A stretch of DNA of 64,000 nucleotides from the NCBI GenBank assembly GCA_033239525.1, contig BSYO01000020.1, forward strand, positions 9,922,308-9,986,307, in the 5' to 3' direction. Under the pieces are notes generated by a model. That model saw only the letters and a program-made list of their open reading frames with translations. It searched no databases and was not told where the DNA came from. Position numbers and translations under genes: made by a program. Source of the DNA: Nepenthes gracilis (Eukaryota > Streptophyta > Magnoliopsida > Caryophyllales > Nepenthaceae). Position 1 is the stretch's first letter; the number at the start of each line of letters is the position of its first letter. Shown here piece by piece: positions 57,480-64,000 of the stretch.

Positions 57480-57990
57480 GAATACAAATCTAGGGAAAAA
57501 GGTGGGGATACTTGGTGCGAATTTCATCTTCTCGCTCCCAGGTAGCCTCTTCTTGAGAGTGATTGTGCCACTGCACTTTGACTAAGGGAATAGTATTTGA
57601 TGGGAACACTTAATCCCTTTGTCTCAAAATTTACACTAGGCCTTCGATATAAGATAAATCTTCCTCAATAGCCAAGGGCTCATGGGCAATCACATGAGTC
57701 AGCTCGTGTACATATTTTCAAAGTATAGAGACGTGAAATATTTTGTGAACTTCAGATAAATTAGGTGGCAGGGACAGACGATAAGCTACTTCCCCGATTT
57801 TGTCCAAAATCTTAAATGGGCCGATAAATCTTGGTTTCACCTTACCTTTGAGACCAAATCTTGAAGTCCCCATTGACGGCGAGACTTTCAAAAAGATGAA
57901 ATCACCAATAGCAAAATGCAGGTCTGATCTCCTGCGATCCGCATAACGTTTCTGCTGGCTTTGAGCTGTCTTTGACTTTTCGTGGATCAT
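57480..57990 (-). pseudogene. chromovirus integrase C-terminus and chromodomain
   Basis: The open stretch 57990-57718 gives the integrase C-terminal domain with a GPY/F-like motif ([15 protein letters not shown]) and [13 protein letters not shown]. After a frame break, the complement of about 57500-57620 encodes VQWHNHSQEEATWERE, the second half of a chromodomain, which tethers integration to histone marks in this lineage. Stops between the pieces prevent expression as one chain. Confidence 0.85.
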
Positions 57991-57999
57991 CTTAACTTT

Positions 58000-58800
58000 T
58001 TCAGAGATAAGAAATCGTCAATCGCCTGTTTCTTCCTAATGGATAGGGAATCAGTATTTTCTTCCATATAATGTTTCAAATAGTGCCATGTCAATACTCG
58101 CCTGGTAACTGTTATTATAGGCAAATTCAACAAGAGCCAGATAATTATCCCAATTACCTTTCGTCTCTAACATTGCGGGCCTCAACATATCCTCCAGAGT
58201 TTGAATTGTAGCTCATATTGCCTATCAATCTTGGGATGATATGTTGTACTAAATTTTAAATTCGTTCCCAATTCTCGGTGTAAGCTCTCCGAGAATTTGA
58301 AAATTAATCTAGGATCTCAATCGGACACAATAGATGCTGGCACTCCATGGAGTTTGATAATCTCATTGATGTACAGTTGTGTCAACCGATCACGAGAATA
58401 CGTTGTCTGAATTGTCAAGAAATGAGCAAATTTGGTCAGCCGATCGACAATGACCTAGATAGCATCGTGATTCCTTAGGGTCCTTGGCAATCTCGAAATA
58501 AAGTCCACGAAAATATCTTTCCACTTCAAGCTAGGAATAGGCAACGGTTGTAATATGCCTAATAGCTTCTTTCGTTCAGCCCTCAATTGTTGGAAAACAA
58601 TAAATCTGTCCACATAAGCCTCGATCTTCTTTTTCATATTTTTCCACCAGAAGAATTTTCTTAGATTTTGGTACATCTTATTGATTCCAGGATAAATAAT
58701 ATGCCTGGAGCGATGAACCTCCTTCAAGATATTTTCCTTCAGCTCACTAATGTCAGATACACATAGCCTATCACGAAATATGAGGACTCCATCCGCACAA
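58000..58800 (-). pseudogene. chromovirus integrase finger and core, decayed
   Basis: The stretch 58727-58455 has the two histidines of the HHCC finger (VHRSRHIIYPG), but both cysteines are replaced (YVDRFIVFQQ). The first catalytic Asp follows in WKDIFVDFISRLPR. Downstream, VSD.DPRLIFKF keeps the second Asp region with a stop inside it. The motif carrying the Glu is hard to see. Confidence 0.8.
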
Positions 58801-59576
58801 ATGTTGAAATCAACTCAGGAGTCACTGCTTGAGTCTCCAGCAATATCCATTAGAAATGAATCACTTGCTTGTTCCTCCCTAATCTTCTTGAGAATTTCAA
58901 GCAGGATCTGAAAATATGCCAGCATTATATGATTTCCCTGGATATAGCGTTGGATATCACATTGCTTTATACTTTTCAACATTTCCATCTCATTGATTTG
59001 CAATCTCGCCATGAAACTCGTCCGGCAACTAAGGGTGTCGGCTACAACATTAGCCTTACCGGGCTGGTACAGGACCTCACAATCATAGTCCTTTAAGAAG
59101 TCAATCTACCGCCTTTTTCTCATGTTTAACTTCTTTTGAAAAAATAAATACTTGAGACTCTTATGGTTGGAGTACATGAAATATTTCTCTCCATAAAGAT
59201 AATATCGCCAGATTTTTAGAGCAAAGACCACCACGGCTAATTGCAGATCATGGGTCGAGTAGTTCTTTTCATGAACTTTAAGCTGTCGAGATATATAGGC
59301 AACTACCTTCACATGTTGTATCAGGACGCAGCCTAGTCCTGATTGGGATGCATCGTAGTAGACCACGAATCCTCCGAACCCTTTAGGAATGGTAAGGATT
59401 GAACCGATTGTCAGTCGAGCCTTAAGTTCTTGGAAACTCCGCTCGCAATTCTCGATCCATGTGAACTTGGTCTCCTTTCTCGTAAGCTGTGTCAAAGGCA
59501 TGACAATTCTAGAAAAGTTCTTCACCAACCGCCAATAATAGCCAGCCATGCCGAGGAAGTTTCGAATTTCAGTCAC
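58801..59576 (-). pseudogene. chromovirus RNase H and linker
   Basis: The stretch 59576-59106 runs from the RT connection (NFLGMAGYYWRLVKNFSRI) into RNase H: VVYYDASQSGLGCVL (catalytic Asp), ALKIWRYYLYGEKYFMYSNH. After a stop it continues with YQPGKANVVADTLSC near 59030, where ADTLSR is usual. The linker to integrase follows (59012-58815). Confidence 0.85.
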
Positions 59577-59585
59577 AGTAGTGGG

Positions 59586-60605
59586 TCAGCTCCAGCTAGA
59601 AACAGCCTCGACCTTCTTTGGATCAACCGAAATACCTCCATCAAATATATCGTGACCCAAGAATACCACATGCTCAAACCAGAATTCACATTTCTTTAGC
59701 TTGGTGAAAAGCTTCCTTTCCCGCAATGTCTGTAGCACGATCCTGAGATGTAACTCATGCTCTTCATAATCCTTAGAATAAATAAGGATATCATCAATAA
59801 ACACTACCACAAACTTGTCTAGATGTGGCTGGAAAACCTGATTCATAAGATCCATGAAGGCCGCTGGAACATTGATTAAGCCGAATGGCATGACCAAAAA
59901 TTCGTAATGGCCATATCTTGTCTAGAAAGCAGTCTTGGGTACATCTTCTTACTTAATCCGTAGCTGATAATATCTGGACCTAAGATAGATTTTATAGAAT
60001 ACCTGAGTGCCTTGTAATTGATCAAATAAATCGTTGATACGTGGCAATTGGTATTTATTCTTGATCGTGATTTTATTCAACTTACGATAATCAATACATA
60101 AGCGTAATGTCCCATCCTTCTTCTTGACGAATAAAACTGGTGCACCCTAGGGAGTCACACTAGGTCTGATAAAGCCTTTCTCCAATAACTCCATCAGCTG
60201 TTGCTTTAGTTCCTTCAACTCAGCAGGCGCTATTCGATATGGTGCCTTGGATATAGGACCTGATCTACCCATAAATTTAATCTCAAATTTAATCTCCCGG
60301 TGAGGTGGTAATCTAGGCAACTCCTCCGAAAAAATATCAACAAAATCATGCACCACCAAAATATCACTAACCTGCATGTCATGGCTCCCTGTCGAATAGG
60401 CATAAGCAAGATAAGCTTGGCACCCACTTTGGATCAAGTGTCGAGCATAAAGAGCCGAACTAAGAATAGGCATTTTTCTGATGCCTTTTCCCTTGAAATA
60501 AGAATGGCTTGTGCCCCAGAATAGAGAAATGGACCTGCTTGTGAAAACAATCTATCCTAGCGTGGCTGCTCATCAGCTAGTCTATACCCAGAATAACATC
60601 AAAAT
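59586..60605 (-). pseudogene. chromovirus protease end and reverse transcriptase
   Basis: NFDVILGID (about 60604-60578) is the end of the aspartic protease. The stretch 60473-60147 leads into RT (APAELKELKQQLMELLEKG). The complement of 60146-59900 gives [19 protein letters not shown] with stops further on, and 59897-59586 gives [18 protein letters not shown] and the active site [12 protein letters not shown] (FIDD for the usual YIDD/FIDD). It is one of the better preserved RTs in the window but has several nonsense codons. Confidence 0.9.
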
Positions 60606-60609
60606 TCAC

Positions 60610-61185
60610 CTTCTTAAGTAGATATTGATTCAAATCATGACATAAGTTATTTAAATCATAGTTAGTGAGACATTGATTCAAATTTATGGAGCTTCTAGCA
60701 TTCCAATTGCCACCTAAGCCCTTAGAAGGCGATTTAATTGCATTAAAATTTTCCAAAGCAACCCACAAAACCTCAAGAACTTGATTACTTATAACTCGAA
60801 AGCTATTCCAAAGAACACGCAGCTCAATCTCTGAATTTGACCCATAAATAAAAAATATATAAAAGACATTATGGTCAGTTTTGTTGTGGGATTTGCAGTG
60901 AATAAATTGATATTCTTTTGAGAAGATATCTAGATCCACCATTCATCTATCCCAGCCAACCCATATACGGCCTATAGATGTTTCCGAATAATTTATAACC
61001 CAATTTTAGTTAGGCATCAATTTCTTGACCATCTGTTCAGCATTACTCTCTCTAACTTTTGTTTTAACTAATTCAACAATGAAGCAGCACAATGAAAAGA
61101 TAAATTGTCTAACCTCATGAGTTTTGATTCGACCACTAAGCTTACAGATATTCCAATATACGATACTAATCATGAGAATGATCAA
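60610..61185 (-). pseudogene. LINE ORF2 endonuclease, N-terminal part
   Basis: Apurinic-type endonuclease of a plant L1. The complement begins IVYWNI near 61170 (SWNVRG region), passes LVKTKVRESNAEQ (the Glu of the ETK box is Lys), QFIHCKSHNKTDHN, FIYGSNSEIELRVLW and WVALENFNAIKSP. In that last segment the Asp of GDFNA is Asn. It stops at DLNNL before the SDH box, which is found at 54409-54398 on the far side of the chromovirus. Two catalytic positions are lost. Confidence 0.85.
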
Positions 61186-62760
61186 AGGGGAAAGCTTTTC
61201 TTTTAGGCCCCTTTGGTTTTTTTAGTATTAATTTTAGTAGTTTATCCTTGCTTGGAGACATCTCCATCATTGAGGATAAGGGATTATTTAAGGTCGCAAA
61301 TTAAACAACAGAACCCCCTTTAAGTGGAAAAATCTTTAACATACTAAACTGCTGGCCTTCAATATCATCCACCCCCTGCTCCTCATCAGGTTTTAGCACC
61401 CGCTCCTTCCGACTCCTATTGTCCATCTCTTGAACTATGGCAACACTCACTTTAAATGAAGTAAGAATATACTTTGGCTTTCCAGCCAATAAACCCTATT
61501 CCATGGAGGTCACCGGTGGTTGTATATTAGAATCAAGAGGTATAGTGATTGCAATATCAGCTGCTGTAGAACTTTCAATAATAGGCAACCTTTGTTACTC
61601 ACAAGGAGAAGAATCCAAAACTGAAGCTTCAGCTGAAGGACCATTTGAGGAGCACACTTTATTGTAGTCTTAGAGGGCTACAAAAGAATTGGCACTAGGC
61701 AAAACATCATCCATAGCATGATGATTGTTATCTCCAGAATAATGCACAATTTTCTTTATACCCGATTTAGCCTTGTGCATGTGGGTATTTGGGAGTAGTC
61801 GACCCATAGGGCGGTATATCCTTTTCGACTTGCACTAGGTATTACTATAACCAATTTGCTGGCAAATTTCACACCGAACGGGCTTCCATTAATAATCAAT
61901 ATCTATCTCCACAATTTGTGACTTCCCCACTTCTGAATATCACCCAGTGCTCAACCAAACTTTTGAAGGTAGAGAAGCAGTAGCTTTTACTTCTACGCAT
62001 ACTCTGGTGAATCTTATACGCTCTATTTTAACTGTACTAGCATCCAGCTGAATCGGTTTCCCTACAGAATTCACAATCTAGCTAAGACCCAAGGGGGTCC
62101 AAAACTCCATAGGCACATTAAATAAATTGATCCAAACCAGAAATGTTTTATGTTCCTCCTTAGACAACGCCATCATAGTTTCTATCATTTAAGAAGCAAT
62201 GTTCTCCCCACAAACACCCAAGGACCACTCGCCAGACAATTATCCATCATCTCTTTGGAGGAAAAACGAAAGAAGAAGAAACCATTGACATGTTTAGCCA
62301 TATAACTTATTCCAAATCTTATCCATATTTTTGAAGCACTAAAATTCACAATGTGAAAATTTAAAGGTTTTTTATAAAAGTACCCAACTAATATAGCACC
62401 CCGAACCTCCTCCCTCTATTGAAGCACCTCACAAGGGGGTGTAATTTCTATGATATCACCATCAGATTTCTATGAAGGAAAGTATTGAAGAGATAAGCTA
62501 CCCAAAGACCCTTCCTTTTTGACAATTGAGAATCAAGAAGGCCAATTTATACCCCCAACCCCACATGAGAATTAACTTGGGAATCAAAAAAAGGATAGTG
62601 AGCATTACCCTTATTCAAAACTTCAGCCTGTACTTGGCCGTTAATAGCAGCACCAGGAGGAGAAGGCCCAACCACCTTCTGGCCGTCAACAGTAGCACCA
62701 ATAAGCACATTTGCACTTACCTTTTTAAATTTTAGATCTTTCACCATGAGGAATGAATTC
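61186..62760 (-). pseudogene. LINE ORF1 (DUF4283 and broken knuckle)
   Basis: The complement of about 62180-61960 encodes FLVWINLFNVPMEFWTPLG, GKPIQLDASTVKIERIRF and TRVCVEV, matching the DUF4283 core of the ORF1-only LINE. Next comes a knuckle, VRCEICQQIGYSNT.C (about 61885-61830), with His changed to Tyr and a stop. Open stretches 61489-61301 and 62747-62547 belong to the C- and N-terminal regions. It continues without obvious break into the endonuclease. Confidence 0.75.
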
Positions 62761-64000
62761 TCCTAGATAAAGATATATTTTGAAAATCCATCCCGATTTT
62801 GTTTAATATTGTATTGGATACTCCAAACTTTCATCACTTGTAAATATTTGATAGTTACTATTCTTTATATTTTTTCCAACTATCGTTTTAGGTGTTCAAT
62901 ACTTTTAACAGTATAAATATAATCATTGATTTTTATATATTAACTAATTTAATATAAAAAAGATTCCATCTATTACTCGGACATTTTCTAGGGGCAATTC
63001 AAGATATTGGAAGTATCACTAAAAGTGCTAGATGGATAGGTTTAGGTTATGATTCTACTACTCAGAACTCTTAGTAATACTATCAGTAAGTGGTACAACT
63101 AGTATAAGACTTTCAGTCATGCCAAATTTTGGACATTTATTCGAATCCCTTTAATCAAAAATGAGAAAAATTATGAGTTATAGTTAAATTATATAAGATT
63201 AAAAAAATAATTATATAGAAAAAATAGATTCAAACTTATAACAAATAAACAATAATTAGTGACATATTATATCACTTGGATGATTGAGATTGAGAATTAG
63301 AGAGAGTTTTGTGAAGATAAACAAGGAGGGTAATTGTAGATTTTTAGTGGAAGGGATATTTTGGTATTTCGCTTTTTTAATGGGAACTTATTTGCAACAA
63401 TCGACCAGACAAGAGTTACCACGACACACACGGCACGCGTGTGCACACACAAATATATCATAGGTCACCACGACATACCGACCAAAAAAAAAGCTACTTG
63501 ATGTATGGTTCAGAATATTAGACCGTGTTATTCACACCGTGCCATATTCAACACGTCCATATTGTGCCTTCTTCACGTCTAATTTCTTTTTATAAATCTT
63601 TGAACTTTTTTAAATATAAATATTATAAGTAGGTTCTCACCTAAAAATAACCTGTGAAGAGGTATTTCTCATGGATTTTTTATTTTTTAATTTTGGAAAT
63701 TACATGTAACGATAGTTGCGGTGCATTGTAACTTAAAAAGGGAAAATTGGAAAAGCTCTTCTACTCGGCCCCTCTACAGCTGTATGCCATTCTCGCAATT
63801 CAATGGTGTTTTTTGTTTTTGTCCTCTGCACATTCTCTAAATTTTTCCTGCATGTGCAGTGCAGGCCTCCCCACTTCCCTCAATAATACAATCTTCCACT
63901 TCCCTTGCCTTTGTTTAATTCCTTACCGACACAGGGACAGTGTCCTCCCATGCTGTAGGATTTTTGATTATTTTTTATGAGTCTCATACCTAATAAACAA
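62761..64000. other. no gene recognised
   Basis: AT-rich to about 63350, then mixed sequence with a CACACA/GTGTGC patch (63425-63450). A 77-codon stretch at 63747-63980 has no motif I know. The region could be the 5' flank of a gene beyond the edge, but nothing shows this. Confidence 0.4.

Larger units (their letters stand above)
54414..60605 (-). mobile_element. Ty3/gypsy chromovirus (Tekay/Del-like), 3' part only
   Basis: Minus order is the protease end, RT, RNase H, integrase, chromodomain-like tail and 3' LTR. The 5' LTR, gag and most of the protease are missing; the sequence changes to LINE at about 60605-60630. It interrupts a LINE, because endonuclease sequence lies on both sides. The assignment to chromoviruses rests on the RT sequence and the region after integrase. 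Confidence 0.9.

Noticed and set aside
63069..63082. CTTAGTAATA as a possible right-hand target duplication of the minus-strand LINE (left counterpart near 51496)
   Set aside because: The left copy does not abut the poly(A) end; five other bases intervene. Ten matching bases in AT-rich DNA are weak.
63747..63980. 77-codon open stretch near the right edge
   Set aside because: No motif, no promoter or splice evidence. It could be a first exon but I cannot support it.

Overview
This window reads as nuclear, repeat-rich heterochromatin of a flowering plant. It holds plant-type Ty1/copia elements of the Tork/Tnt1-like lineage, a Tekay/Del-like Ty3/gypsy chromovirus, L1-type LINEs with a DUF4283 ORF1, long LTR remnants, and the last exon of an h-type thioredoxin still carrying its intron acceptor. 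I see no intact host gene, rRNA, tRNA or CRISPR array. The species cannot be named from the sequence.

Layout. 1-2630: minus-strand copia element running off the left edge, with a complete 5' LTR. 2862-3480: minus-strand gypsy RT/RNase H scrap with a 61-bp tandem duplication. 6213-6359: lone thioredoxin exon. 7180-11484: a dead plus-strand copia element with its 3' LTR. 11578-26444: the centrepiece, a head-to-tail copia trimer (LTR-internal-LTR-internal-LTR-internal-LTR) in which neighbours share an LTR and the whole array has a single 5-bp target duplication (ATTAC). The middle unit matches unit 3 in its 5' half and unit 1 in its 3' half, with a switch inside about 30 bp. That is the product expected from unequal crossing-over within an older dimer.

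26450-38750 is LTR remnants with no genes, containing several short-period tandem arrays (about 25, 27, 46 and 178 bp). 38768-42574 is a LINE with a 14-bp target duplication and poly(A) tail that carries ORF1 but no endonuclease or reverse transcriptase; it sits inside an older gypsy LTR. 42734-about 44110 is a copia RNase H end with its LTR. 48374-50980 is a complete 2.6-kb gypsy solo LTR with perfect target duplication (CCTAG). From 51511 to about 62760 a minus-strand L1-type LINE is split by a truncated minus-strand chromovirus (54414 to about 60605).

How the pieces relate. The LINE with coding ORF2 and the ORF1-only LINE share a 3' terminal motif, so the first type may have mobilised the second. 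The LTR families carry perfect short palindromes just upstream of their TATA boxes. In several unrelated elements these are GGTCAA/TTGACC inverted pairs, which contain the W-box core. Every enzyme-coding region seen is broken by stops, frameshifts or lost catalytic residues. Local clusters of small indels inside the copia trimer may be consensus errors and should be kept in mind.
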